Source: Dichetophora obliterata
Taxonomy: Eukaryota; Arthropoda; Insecta; Diptera; Sciomyzidae
Direction of reading: 5' to 3'
Length of the DNA: 64,000 bases
Assembly: GCA_963920525.1 (NCBI GenBank)
Contig: OY986438.1
Coordinates: 130,788,920-130,852,919 of the forward strand
Each line of letters starts with the position of its first letter. The stretch's first letter is position 1. Below the pieces are notes generated by a model. The model saw only the letters and a list, made by a program, of their open reading frames with translations, did not search any database and had not been told where the DNA came from. Below, piece by piece: positions 14,059-25,362 of this stretch. The position numbers and the translations under genes were made by a program.

Positions 14059-14950
14059 TGACTGGAAACTGGATTTGGTAGATACATCTTAAAGTTTTCC
14101 AAAGACTGCCGTAGATCTTATTAATAATCATATCAAACGTAAAAAACGGAAATTGAAATCGTTGAATTTTGAATGGCAAGTATCTATGTTTCCGATGGGT
14201 TGAGCTTAATATATGGTATGATAATTCGCTCAGCAGACCTGGCACCGGTTTAAACATTGCAGTCGAGAGTAATCTTTTACTAATTAATAATCTGCAGTTG
14301 GGTTACATTAAATTAGCCCTGTCGCTGTGCTTAGATTCCTCATAAGCATGACAAATAAATCCTTTTTCAACGTCAGGTTGTGTCGCGGAAGAACACTTAT
14401 TTCAATGATGTTTATTTGTGCGTATACTTCATTGGAAACGATTGTGTCAATGTTTTATATACATTTGCTAGAGTGAATATCGTCCAAGTACTAATTAATT
14501 GATTTTAGAGCATTCTTCTTGCACAATTAATTTTCACCTTCATCTAATCGCATGTTTTTTAATTTTTATATGTTGAATATAAGAACATAATGCATGACTT
14601 TTAATACAATGTTCTACTGTCGCACCGCGTCTCAAATGGGAGATTACAAGATGTGTTTGTTTAAAGTGACCAGAAAATACTACAATTTTTCCAGCAAAAC
14701 AAATCTGCGATATTCTTCTATACTGATAATGTCCCGAAACTTTCAGTGCTACTGCAGGAGCCATACTTGCTTCATCAATGATTATTAGTTGAGCACTATC
14801 AAGATACCTTTTGTGCGCAGAATAACGCTTAACGACTGATACAGATGTTGTCAGAAGTGGTGTAGGAAGTTTGAATTGGTTGTGCAAGGACGTATCTTGC
14901 TGCAGTGCCAGAAGAGGCTCCTTCAATAGCAGTTTTGCATGCACTTTGAT
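14045..14950 (-). pseudogene. Helitron Pif1-type helicase, C-terminal remnant
   Basis: Rolling-circle Helitron transposons encode a Rep/Helicase protein whose helicase is of the Pif1 family. On the minus strand the translation gives FKLPTPLLTTS and LIIIDEASMAP (Walker B, DEA), then GKIVVFSGHFKQ..PVI, RGATVEHCIK and, after a frameshift, KNMRLDEGEN. Further on come LPRHNLTLKKDLFVMLMRNL, then RFQFPFFTFDMIINK and a final YLPNPVF-like stretch. This order matches helicase motifs II to VI. The Walker A part, the Rep domain and the Helitron ends are missing. Several stops and frameshifts are present, so the copy is dead. The family is secure from motif order. Confidence 0.8.
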
Positions 14951-15479
14951 GCCGAATATTTCAATGCATAGTTTTAGTAGTCAAATTGGAATGAAAATGT
15001 CAACGGCTTTTTTAGCAACTCGCATTTTGTTTCACATATTTTTTTTTACCTCAACTAAAAGAAAAAGCAACTCCTTACTCACTAGTATATTTTTCACTTC
15101 GATCTTATTTCAATTAGTGTATATTTTATTTCACCGAAAATCGAGTTTTCAAAAAATTAATGAAATTCGTAAAAATATGATGAAATTTCAATTCAAATTG
15201 ACGTAACTGTCAAAAGAGAAAAAAATATTATGCTAAAAACAAATTAAAAACAAGTTTATGTAAGAATGCTGTTAGTGAATGTGATTGTTGACTAGTCTTT
15301 TGATCAACATTTGAAAGTGCACACCTGAGTTAATTTTTAATATTAAGTCTTGACCTATTTTTAAGCGACTTCAAAGAGGAGGAGGTTCTCAATTTGGTTT
15401 GTTTATTTTTTTTTGTATGTATATATATCGATAACTACTAAAGTGCTTGCCCGATTGCCGCAATTTTTTGTCAACAGAT

Positions 15480-16275
15480 AGAGATATTAGACTCGGAGGT
15501 ACCCGTCTGTATTCAAAAAGTGGGCGGTATTCAACACAGAGGCGTAGCAATATATGAAAAACTCTGTATGTCGAATAATATTAACTTTAAAGAACTGAAG
15601 TTTAGGACAGGGGTAGGCACAATTATTCAAAATTATGTTAAAAAAGTAGACTTTATTCGATAAAAGGCGCGGCAATATTAGAAAAACACTGTAACTCGAA
15701 TAATATTGACACTAGGGTACTGAAATTAGTTACAGGGGTAGGCATAATTATAAAAATTTACAGTGAAAAAGTTGGCGTTTTTGGACAAAAGGGCGTGGCA
15801 ATATAAGCAAAATACTGTATCTCACTTAATATTGACACTAGGTACTCGAAATTGATACAGGGGTAGGAACAATTATTACAAATTATGGTCAAAAAGTGGG
15901 CGTCATTCGATAAAGGGTGTGCCAATATCAGAAAAACGCTATGACTCGAATAATATTGAAGCTAGGATACTGAAATTGGGTACAGGGGTAGGCATAATTA
16001 TGAAAATGTGCGATCAAAAAAGTAGCTGTCGTTGGACAAAAGGGCGTGGCGATATAAGAAAAATACTGCGTCTCAGTTTATATTGACACTAGGGTACTGG
16101 AAATTGGTACAGGGCGTTATTCGACAAAGACGTGGCAATATTAACGCAGATTAGAGAAACGCCGTAACTCGAATAATATTGACACTAGGGTACTGATATT
16201 AGGTACAGGGGTAGGCGTCGCAATATAGCAAAGATACTGTTTCTCAGTTAATGTTGACACTAGGGTACGGAAATT
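15480..16275. repeat. Dimeric (A/B) tandem array, about 125-bp monomers
   Basis: The landmark CAGGGGTAGG recurs at 15608, 15733, 15858 and 15983, shortened to CAGGGCG at 16110, and again at 16206: spacing 125, 125, 125, 127 and 96. The monomers alternate. Type A has ATTCGATAAA...GTAACTCGAATAATATT; type B has TTGGACAAAAGGGCGTGG...CTCAGTTAATATT. The order is A, B, A, B, A, B, with a diverged leading unit at 15480. The last two units carry internal deletions. This is a 250-bp higher-order repeat, like a small satellite array. No coding content was recognised. Confidence 0.85.
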
Positions 16276-16450
16276 AATTGTAATAATGGCAAAATTGTTA
16301 CCATAATTTCTAAAAAGGAAAAAATAAAAACTTTTTAACAAAAAAAAAAAAAAACAACCAAATTCAAAACAACTACAGAGTAAAAAATAATCTTAAATTA
16401 CTTTTCACATTAATTCTTGGTCAATTTTGATAACTTATTTATATATATTA

Positions 16451-16678
16451 TTGAATTGGAAATCTTATTATTTTAATTTTTTTCTATTTTGTATTACTAT
16501 CATAAATGTTTTAATTTCTCTATGAATATAAAACCTTTAAAGTCGGCGCTTATATAATCAGACTTTTATAAAATAAACGCTCCGGCCTTAAAGGTTTTAT
16601 GTTCATGGAGAAATTTATATATTTATGATAATAATAAAAAATTGAAAAAAAATTATTATAATAAGATTTTCAATTTAA
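16451..16678. repeat. Foldback hairpin inside the 2.4-kb element
   Basis: The arms at 16451-16556 and 16565-16678 pair along about 105 bp. The left arm contains TTTCTCTATGAATATAAAAC and CTTTAAAGTCGG; the right arm, reverse-complemented, contains TTTCTCCATGAACATAAAAC and CTTTAAGGCCGG. The loop is only a few bases. It could form a cruciform or a long hairpin RNA if transcribed. Confidence 0.7.
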
Positions 16679-16959
16679 TAATCTTATGTATTAGGCAAAC
16701 ATCAAATGTTGTCGTACACTTTTTCGATATTAATTTTAGAACAAGGGCAGTAAGACTTAAATCATTTGAAAGGTACTGCGCCCGGTATGTACAGAATCAT
16801 TTAAGAATTTAAATTTATGACCTCTGACCCGAAATAGTAACGCTGAAAGTTTGTATTATTTTTAGAAAGTAATCTCAGGGCTAAGAAGAGGTAGAATGGT
16901 GAATGAGGTATCAAATGAAAGATCTAGCTGCACAGTATGATTACATTTTAGATTGGTGA

Positions 16960-17330
16960 CCTTCGACCTGAAATATGAGCGTTTAAAGAGCATTTATAAA
17001 ATAAAAGCTAAACTGTAACAGATGGAAGAAAATATAATGTAAGAGGGAATTTTAGACATTGATAAGGTGTGCAAAAAATACTTGACATTTTGCGCCATCT
17101 CTTCCGGATACTATACAAAAAGCATTTTTTTGTGCAACAAAAGTGAATATATATTGTAATGGTGAAATTTTTTACAAATAGCAAAGTAAGAAATCTCGAA
17201 AGATATCTCGAAAACTATAGATGTACAACGTATTTTTGTATGAAAAGTCGTTGGTTGAGGAATATAACGGTATACTTTCTTGGTAATATTTTCCACGGAT
17301 AGTATGTTAAAAAACCCCTTCAAATAACAT
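16960..17330 (+). repeat. Internal direct repeat, unit 1
   Basis: Begins near GACCTTCGACCTGAAATATG and includes AACTGTAACAGATGGAAGAA and a TTTTGCGCCATCTC block. It matches 18045-18420 in the same orientation with considerable divergence (estimated by eye, not computed). It lies within the 2.4-kb inverted-repeat element. Confidence 0.6.
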
Positions 17331-18044
17331 TAAAATTATTTAGATGTCTCGAAAAATTTATATCTTTTCAGAACAACGTATTTCCTTGAAGCAAGGCCAT
17401 CGCCTCAGAATGAGGTAAAACTATTGAAATTTTAAGTTTTGACTTTGCAAGCAAATATCTCAGCCATTTTTTTGTAGATTTTCAACAAATTTTCTTTGTC
17501 TGAAAAATCAGTGAAATATATTTGGAGAAAAGGGAAAAGATTAACCGTTATCTTATCAATTCAATGTTTTATATTGTTTTAAAAAACCTCTCAAATATTT
17601 AGGTTTTGCTCAAAAACTAAGACAAAAGTTTTTTGTTGTAATTTTTTTTTTCTTATTGCATTTTCTTTTTTCACACTCTTTCATATGACATATTATTAAT
17701 TTGCAAAAATTGCCTCATTTTGACACATAATTCAATAAACAGTTTCTATTATCGAAATTCATGAGCTACCTGCCCTCTATTATTTTTTTGATGAAAATTT
17801 AATTTTTCAAAATGTTGTTTTACATTTTTTACAAAGTTATACAGCTCAAGAAATAATTTCTGTGAAAAAATTTTCAAATATTTCGAACCACTTCGTAGTT
17901 ATATACACAAGTCTATGTTTTAAGCCATTTCGGTATATATAGAAAAATGCGTGGGAGAAACAGTTCTTCCGTGTTTCTGAACCGATTTTGATAATTTTTT
18001 TTAACGAAATTAGAGTTGGGAGAAGAAGTTCACTGAATATTTTG

Positions 18045-18420
18045 TTGACCTTTGACCTGAAATATTAGCGTTTAAAGAATATTTCGTAAGTAAAACCTAA
18101 ACTATAAAAAATGGAAGAACATGGTGTAAGAGGAAATTTTCGACATTAATTCAATGTAAAAAAAACATTTTTCGCTATCTCCTACGAATACCCTACAATA
18201 AGCATTTTTGTATGTAAAATGTATGAATTTTTATTGTGATTTTGAAATTTCTTATTAGTAAATTCTGAAAAATTCCCTTTATTTTGACATCAAAGTTATT
18301 GTCAAAACAACGTGTTTTTATATGAAAATCCTGGTTGTAAAAAACGGTGTACGAAAGTTTTTATAGGTAATGTTTTTAGAGATACTTTTTAGAGATTTCG
18401 ACTATTTTTATATCAAAATT
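18045..18420 (+). repeat. Internal direct repeat, unit 2
   Basis: Begins GACCTTTGACCTGAAATATT and includes AACTATAAAAAATGGAAGAA and a TTTTCGCTATCTC block. It is a diverged copy of 16960-17330, about 1.09 kb downstream in the same orientation. Confidence 0.6.
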
Positions 18421-19190
18421 ATTGCAATAATTTGAAACTTAAGATTTTCTTAGTACAGCACATTTTAAAGCACATCATAAAGCAAGGTCATGCCTCAGAA
18501 CTAGAAAAAAACGATTGAAATTTCAGAAGGTTGGTCGAATTTCGGCCACAGGCGATTCTAGTTTATATAAATAAATTATCAAATTTGACCAAGAATTAAT
18601 GTGAAAAGTAATTTAAAATTATTTTTTACTTTCTAGTGGTTTTGAAGTTGGTTTCTTTTTTTTTTATTAAAAAGTTTTTTTTAATTTATAGTGCTTTCGA
18701 AGTTGGTTTTTTTTTTGTTAAAAAGTTTTTGTAATGTATATTTAATAGACTTGAGAAGCTTGACTCAAACAAATTTTTGGAGGGAACAATCTGCGCTAAC
18801 CAGAGGACCCATTAGGCGATATTTTAACCCAAACTCCTCATAATTTATAGAAGAAAAGTATTCTTTGGCACATGAATCACACTTAAGCTTGAATTCTTCA
18901 TATGCTTAAGTGCTTCACACGCTTTCAGGAAGGAGTATAACATCAGCAATAAATAGGTCGTGAACTTACTTAGATTTCCAGTTTAATCCGGCAATGCTTC
19001 GGCAGCCAGGGCTTGTCAGTGTATTAGGCAATATAAAGCAGTTATGTCTGCGTTTCTTTCCTTGGGTAATTAAAAAAATCCGTATCGTGAACCTTAAGCA
19101 GGTGCTCTATCGGTTTAAATTCCAAAACATTTTTCCCAACACAAAGAAATTTCTACATGATTATTTTTTTTTTAAGGATCAAAGAACCAA

Positions 19191-19555
19191 GGCATGCGCC
19201 TTATACAAACAAGGTTTTGTCCTTGACCTCAAAGGAAAGTGATAGATTATTAAGAGGAATGGATTGGAACCATACGTGAATTCTTGATAAGGCGAAACAA
19301 CCGTGAAAGACAATTTCAATTTCTTTTAACCGAGGCTAGTGTTATGCCTTAACCTCGGCAAGAATTTCCAGCCCTTAGTTGTTCCTGTCCTTTAATTCCA
19401 CATTTTCCACAATTAAGTTGTGTATTTTTAGTTTTTCCATAATTCTTAAATTTAGGAAAGAACACAGAAAGTGAAAAGAACCATGCCCGTGCCCAGAAAC
19501 CCGGGACCTTTCGGTTGATAGTCTAGCGCACTCTCCACTAGACTAAAGAGGCCGA
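19191..19555 (-). mobile_element. tRNA-derived SINE family 1, copy a
   Basis: About 365 bp, reverse-complementary to 48889-49258 along the whole length. Read on the minus strand the head contains TAGTCTAGTGGAGAGTGCGC, a good RNA polymerase III A box. A tRNA-like arm and CCATGCCC-type sequence follow, then a tRNA-unrelated body (AGGACAGGAACAACTAAGGG, GGTTGTTTCGCC) and a tail ending AAGGCGCATGCC. Two full-length copies with different flanks show it is a dispersed element. It is probably retroposed by a LINE partner that I cannot identify. Confidence 0.75.
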
Positions 19556-19809
19556 CTAATTTGCAGAGACCCAGCAAAAGCATTGCTTCCAAAAGAAGCT
19601 AAAGAGGAAGGAAAAGCCGTGAATTCCATCCCTTCCACTTTCAAACCCAGAAGGTATTCTTTTAACATATGCATATCATTGGGAGGAATGTTTTCTCTAA
19701 AAGTGCTTCTAGGACTTTTTCAATGGAAGATTTCTTTGAGCCCTTCAATCAAAGGATTCTAGTAGGTGTTTTTCAGGAGAACTTTATGAAGGCATTCCAT
19801 GGAATGAAA

Positions 19810-20030
19810 TGGTTTTTGTGGTTTGGGGGTTAGAAAATCCCTGGGAACTATCCCTTTTCCCTACTTTTTAGAGATTTTGGTGTTGGAAATAAGAAGTGGT
19901 TGGGTTTTGTTGGGGGTTTTAAAAATATTTACGTAAAATATCCTTTTTCCCAATATTTGAAGCATTTTGGTGATGAAAGTAGTAAGTTGTTAGGTTTCAT
20001 TTGGGAAATAAAAATCCCACGGAAAATATC
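19810..20030 (+). repeat. Degenerate tandem repeat, about 90-bp unit
   Basis: Three diverged units start near 19812, 19902 and 19992. Each has a GGTTT...GGG opening, an AATATCC/CTATCC..TTTCCC block and a TTTTGGTG.TG.AA block. The third unit is incomplete. No protein family was recognised in any frame. Confidence 0.5.
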
Positions 20031-20149
20031 TAAAACAAATATTATAATTATGTATAATTTTTGTACTTTAATAGAATTTAAATGCCATTTGAATGTCTTA
20101 CAAAAGTAGTTCATAAAAATGCCTCTTGAAAGAACTTCTTTATAATGCT

Positions 20150-20828
20150 AAGAAGAAGCACAGTTTGATCTATAGAATGTCTTCTGGAAGCAGTGTTCCT
20201 AAGAATGCATGTCTCATATGCATTAAAAATTTTGCTGGGGATCAGCGGAAATGTCTGCACCTTTTAATGTTGTTGGAAGAGCCTTACAAAAAAAAAAACA
20301 ATTCTTCATGTATTTTCGCATGTATTCGCAAATAAACCGGCAATAAAATAAGAGTAAGCTGGATTATGATATGTCTGTTATTTCGTCACACTGTAAGGCA
20401 AAAAAGGAACACATTTTTAGATTTGCCATCAGCTGCTCTATTAATTCTGCTGCTATGTCATCTATTCTATGTGTGACGGTGTCATTTGACAAAGAAATCT
20501 TGCTTATTTTTTTATAAATATCTTGGTCAAGCAATGCTTTCGCCACAGCAAATAAAGATGACTTAACAAAAGTTTATCCAATCGTGTGCTCCTTTTTGTT
20601 TTTTGCAATCCACACCGTCAGCTCAGAGGAAGCCTCAACTGCATTTTCCATATAAAATTTAAAGCATCAGGTGGAATTGAAATTTTTGCGCCTTAATAAG
20701 ATGCAATATTTAAAGTGCTGTGAAATATTTGAATTTTTTATTTTGATACATTTTTTTAATTTTCTGGCGCACCCAGAAATATGCCACGCCTTCCCAAGGG
20801 GGCGCGCCCCACCAGTTGAGAACCACTG
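20150..20828 (-). mobile_element. hAT transposon fragment with intact 5' end
   Basis: On the minus strand the element starts at 20828 with CAGTGGTTCTCAACTGG followed by a GGGGCGCGCCCC block, the familiar terminal pattern of many hAT elements. The adjacent eight bases at 20829-20836, GTCTAGAC, fit the hAT target preference centred on CTAG. Internally (20290-20665) there is a transposase remnant. I did not find the matching 3' terminal repeat or the second copy of the eight-base duplication, so the element is truncated, probably near 20150. Confidence 0.7.
20290..20665 (-). pseudogene. hAT transposase, central remnant
   Basis: The minus-strand translation gives VWIAKNKKEHTIG, then ALLDQDIYKKISKISLSNDT and RIDDIAAELIEQL, followed by FFALQCDEITDIS and, after a frame change, KALPTTLKGADIS. 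The 'LSNDTV..RI..M...', 'F.LQ.DE.TD' and 'K.L.TTTKG.DI' blocks are typical of hAT transposases of the ZBED5/SCAND3-like type found in animals. The catalytic DE.TD aspartate region is present, but the N-terminal BED finger and the C-terminal dimerisation domain are absent. Stops and frameshifts show a dead copy. Confidence 0.7.
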
Positions 20829-20836
20829 GTCTAGAC

Positions 20837-23359
20837 CCTGAAGGAAACCATTTGAAAATTTTTCCACAGACTACAGTTTTATAGCGATTGACATAAACCC
20901 CGCATTAGAGGCGGGAATGAACATTAGGGGGTTAATACATTTTTTATGAAAATCGCATTTACGATAGAAATTTTATAGTCATCACAAAAAAGACGCATGT
21001 GTAATATTATAATATTTTAATAAAAAATTATAAATTTTTGCTACTTTCACAAAATTGTTTTCTTTAGTAATAAGAACAAAAAAAAAAATGTTTTTAAAGG
21101 CGATCATAAACTTAATTGACTGTTCCAATTTTATAACTTATTAAAAGTTCCTTATTCATAATTCCTTGAGATCTGAGTGTACTAAGGATTCCTTTTTTAA
21201 TTTGTGATAAATGGGTGGGACATACTTTTGGCTGTTATTGTGCATATCAGTAGCTCGTTACTGTAACAAAATCGGCAAGTTACCAATTTGTGTGACGTCA
21301 GCCGTTATCGATCCCTAGTTACCGATTTCGTGACAACTAATGTTTAACAACTAAATAGTGAGTATTTGCAGTTTAAGAACATTAGTTATGTTATAATGAT
21401 ATGCATTAACGGTTGCGGAAATAATCAACGATTATGAATGAAAATAATTTTACACTTAGTACTGTGCTACAAAAACTTAGCAAATATATGCAACCGGGAA
21501 CTTTTTATATCTCAAACATATACTGTTTTGCTAAAATTTAAAATTTTTATGTAAATAGGCATTATTTATAAATTGCATTACCTTTTAAACTATATTTTTT
21601 TTAAGAATAACAAAATATTTCAATCAGAAAAAAAAAATCGACTTATATGAAAGTAACCACTTTTAAAGGTATATTTCGAGTACTTATAACTTAATAATAC
21701 AGAATATTACTGACATTAGATAAATTTTGTAGAATTCTCACTTGCAGCAAAGCCAGTCAGAAAAGTGACACATTGTTATCGATTCACTTTACGTACAGAA
21801 ACACTTTTTTAAAAGGTTCCATTGAAATTAAATCGGAACATGTGATAGCTTATCGATTTGGAACGAACGAATCGAACAGAAATCGATTTTATTCTTTTTA
21901 ATTTTGTATATATGTGCTTATTTAATGCAATGAGTTTTCAATATACATGCAAACTCTTAAGAGATTGGAAAACGCATTAACTAGCTGGGAAAGTTAAAAT
22001 TTTATATTGCTGAGCTAACATGGAAATTAACTTAAAAGCAAATAAATTACTTAAAAATAATGATTCCTGACTCAAAGAAATATATCATTTTAAACACCTG
22101 TTTTTGTTATATTCACCATGAAGACGAAGTTAACATTTGTTTCATCATAAAATGTCCATTAAAATAAATGGATAAAATAGTCTTAAAAGTGAGTAATTAC
22201 ATCATTTTATAAAACAAGCCTTAAATTTTTGCTGTGCAGCACATAAAATTCCAGAAGTAAAATATTTAATTTAACTTTCATCAAAATAATTACTAACATT
22301 AGGAATAGAAAATAATCTCTTTGCCGGGCATAGAAAAAAAAAGAAAAAAATCAAATAAGTAAGTTAAAGTGTGCGTGTGTTTTTTAAGTTTATGATGTTT
22401 CTTTGATTGCGTTTTCGTTTTATTAAATTTTTGTGTGAATAGCTAACTCGGTTGTCTAGGGTCAAGTTATCCACAATGAAGTGGCTGGCATAAGTTTGAG
22501 CTTTTATCAAATAATGATGATGATGGTGATGATAATGATTATGTTATGGGCTTCGCTGGTCTTTGGCTTGGTCTACAATTGCTTGGTAATTGCATTTAAC
22601 TGTCTGTCCTTGACTAGCTACAAACATATATACATACACACATACATATCTCTTGTGTATGGCTGTTTGACCAAAGTTCTTTGTTCCGTGTTAGAAGAAC
22701 TTAATAATAATAATTCGTAATTGAATTTTGCCGCAAAGTGAGTTTTTTCTGTACATATCTTCCTTTATGCAAAACGAACAAAATTATATCATAGCAATTT
22801 ATGCATTTTTTAAGAAGTTTAATGTTAAATGTATTTTCTTCACTAAACTGACAGTTAGACAGCATGTCAGAGAGACAGACGCTTTGTTGCCACATCTGCT
22901 GTGGTGTTGGCCGTCTGTTGCGGGCTTTTCTTCTTTGGGCATTGTATAAAATTTGAGCGACAAATACGATTTTCAGCATTTTATGTATGTTGAACATAAG
23001 GATTTGTGGTGTAGATGAGGATTCCATCTAAGTTATGACGTAAATTCATGCGGAAATTTATGCATTCTATAATTTGTGCCAGTAAAAGCGCAAAATTTTT
23101 GAAATTTGATTTTATTTAAAATATGCATTTGAGCGGCCACATTTATGTGGAACAAAAAAGAAAGACAAACTTGAGTATTTATAGTAGCAGAAACGATTAC
23201 ATAGTCTTAAAATAGTAATTTGTTTGCATTAACATTTTAAATAAGATTATTGACAACTCTTAAAAATTCAGTGGAAATTTTTAAAAAGTACTTTGAAATA
23301 GAATCTTTCTAAGGTAAGAGCGCAGAAACAGCAGACTGCGAAAAAGAACTGCGAAAAGG
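20837..23359. other. Gene-free region, nothing recognised
   Basis: AT-rich DNA with short simple repeats (for example a GATGATGATGGTGATGATAA run at 22515 and short ACATATAC steps near 22625). Open frames up to about 108 codons exist on both strands, but none shows a known motif. Confidence 0.4.
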
Positions 23360-23812
23360 AACTAGCTCCATGATAGTTCGCATTGATTATAGAGAAGAAA
23401 GGTACATAGTAGATCATGGATGATTTCACTTTTCTTAACTACTGTTAGTGGTTTTACTACCCTTGCAAAATATTTTGTGAATTTATGATTTTATTTGTTT
23501 TTGTGCGCGTGGTAAAGGGAACTTTTTTATTTCCGAAATTTTGACTGGGTTCAGTTTTACTCCGTCTGTTGTAACGATGTGCCCTAAAAAACCATATTCT
23601 TTAAGTAGAAATTCTGACTTGTTTAGTTGAACTTTAAGGTTGCAGCCAAAAACTTTTCTTAGGTTTCCTAAGTGTTCTATGAGTGAAGTCGAAAATATTA
23701 TGATGTCTAGGTAGATTAAACATATTTTCCTTGGAGATCTCTGAGTACGTTTTTCATTAATTAAGTACAGCACTTGTACTGGCACGTTTTCTTTTCGCTC
23801 TGAGTGCGTCAT
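23360..23812 (-). pseudogene. Ty3/gypsy reverse transcriptase remnant
   Basis: On the minus strand 23812-23483 is open and contains the second half of a retrotransposon reverse transcriptase: the catalytic box region (IYLDIIIFSTS, in place of a YLDD box), EHLGNLRKVF, LNKSEFLLKEYGFLGHIV and the start of the linker (KISEIKKFPLP). A continuation in another frame reaches a KP-L-T motif near 23440. One aspartate of the YLDD box is missing, and a short conserved segment between the linker and the KPLT motif is deleted with a frameshift, so the copy is inactive. No LTR, gag or integrase is attached. It resembles the 17.6/297 type of insect gypsy elements. Confidence 0.75.
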
Positions 23813-23862
23813 ATGTAGTACAGAAAAGTTTCAATTTTAGTACAAGATTTCTAACCTTGAAA
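23813..23862 (+). repeat. tRNA-like repeat family 3, tail fragment
   Basis: Starts near GTAGTACAGAAAAGTTTCAA and ends ACAAGATTTCT, matching the right end of the family 3 copy at 13700-14058. It directly abuts the gypsy remnant. Only about 50 bp remain. Confidence 0.6.
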
Positions 23863-24977
23863 TAATATTTATTTTGTTTTTGTATTTGTAAAAAAAATAA
23901 TAGCAAAAGTCATATATAAATCAACTCCTACTAAAAACTTACGTGCGTTGTTGAACCCACAATCAGTTTACATACGCAAGTCGTCACATTAAACTTACCT
24001 GAAAATAAAAGAAAACGAAATTTATTTATTATTTGCACTTAATATTAACAAAAAGGATAAAGTGATTATAAAACTGAGTCTTTAACTACCTAGAAGTAAT
24101 TTATCTTTTTGTTAACATCTTACAAATTTTTGTTTGATAATAACCTAAAGTTTAAATTGAAAACAGCGAAAATATGTAACTTACTCTAAGCATTTAGAAA
24201 GACAAGTGTGTGTATATAAAAAGTAAAATAAGTTATAAAATAGTAGTCATTCTCTGTCAAGCGGACTCTTTTCCCCTGTCTATTTCAGTTTTTGAGTAAA
24301 AGTACTTTTTAGTGGCTTAAGTTCCTTTTTTTAGTGTCTTCATATGATTACAATTTCCCCGTTTTTCGATTCAAAATGTACATTAAATGTTTGTTAAAAA
24401 ATAAATAAAAAACTTAGTTTAAAAAGTTTCAGAATGGTTTATAAAACAAAATATGTTAACATGAGTTTTCATGTTTTATTTTAATTTTTAGATTTTTGAA
24501 TTTGGGCTTTTTTTTAAATACGTCCAATTAATAAGTCAAAAAAAAAAAATTATATTAAAAACAATTTACACATGCTATTTTTTTTTTCTTATATTCTTGT
24601 CTTATAAAGTGTTTTTGTTAAGTCTTTCCTTATTGAGTAATAAAGATTTTGAATCTATTTTATTATTTAAAGCCCAAGTTCAAAAACTTACAAATAGTTG
24701 GAAAAAATCTGAAATAATGCACACATCAGCGCTCAGGTCTTAAAGGTAAAATGGTTTCAAAATCAATAATTAATAAAGCGGTCAAAAATAAAAATGTCTT
24801 TACATGTCTTTTTTGTGAGCTATTGATATCAAATAAGTTTGAAGAAGGCAACAATAACAACAGAAACTACTCTGTACAGCGTCAATCACACAGCAGACTA
24901 GACTGAACTGTTTCGGAAGCGTCTAAAATTCCGTCTTCGGTAGTCTCAAGTGATGAAGCTGTGACCAAACGACTGTT
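23863..24977. other. Gene-free stretch, nothing recognised
   Basis: AT-rich DNA without conserved motif, clear repeat or terminal structure. Confidence 0.4.
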
Positions 24978-25362
24978 TAAAGGTCTCTGCCCACTTACGG
25001 CACGTAACGAAACGACTGTATATCGGCTTCGAAAAGCAACGTAATGTTCAATGCACACCTAACGAAACGGCAACAAAAATTTTTATTAAGCAAAACAATA
25101 AGCGCAGAATTCTCTAGTACACAATTAACTTAAATAGCTTTGCTATTAGATGACGATGTAGAAAACTGATAAAATCATAGATTTAAGAATAATTTTATGC
25201 TTTAAAAACGACCTATCGATGTCGAATTTTTACTTTGCACAATAAACTGTTGGAATCCATTGTAATTTTGTAAACAAAAAGAACGACAAGCCGGTCAGAA
25301 TTCTTTCTATTTTGTAGTTTCGTGTCGTTTCGTTACGTGTCGCAAGTGGGCAGAGACCTTTA
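24978..25362. mobile_element. MITE with TAAAGGTCTCTGCCCACTT inverted ends
   Basis: About 385 bp. The left end reads TAAAGGTCTCTGCCCACTTA then CGGCACGTAACGAAACGAC. The reverse-complemented right end reads TAAAGGTCTCTGCCCACTTG then CGACACGTAACGAAACGAC. About 37 of 39 bases match. The interior has no coding capacity. The flanks (CGACTGTT and GTCTTATA) do not form a clear duplication, so the superfamily is open, with hAT-like the first guess. Confidence 0.75.

Larger units (their letters stand above)
16326..18730. mobile_element. 2.4-kb element with long terminal inverted repeats
   Basis: The left end at 16326-16445 is repeated in reverse complement at 18561-18730. Shared blocks include AAACTTTTTAACAAAA, AAATTACTTTTCACATTAAT and TCTTGGTCAA...TTGATAA.TTATTTATAT. 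The right end carries an extra block of about 55 bp from a short internal duplication. Inside are a foldback (16451-16678) and two diverged direct repeats (about 16960-17330 and 18045-18420) that both contain GACCT..GACCTGAAATAT.AGCG. No transposase was found, so it is non-autonomous. The A/B tandem array directly abuts its left end. Confidence 0.65.

Noticed and set aside
15487..16341. Short open frames on the minus strand across the A/B array
   Set aside because: They are cut by stops, follow the tandem units and match no protein family.
18994..19242. 82-codon plus-strand frame
   Set aside because: Its end runs into SINE family 1 sequence and the rest has no known motif.
22701..23027. 108-codon minus-strand frame
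   Set aside because: No recognisable motif, AT-driven composition and overlap with an opposing frame of similar length; most likely chance.
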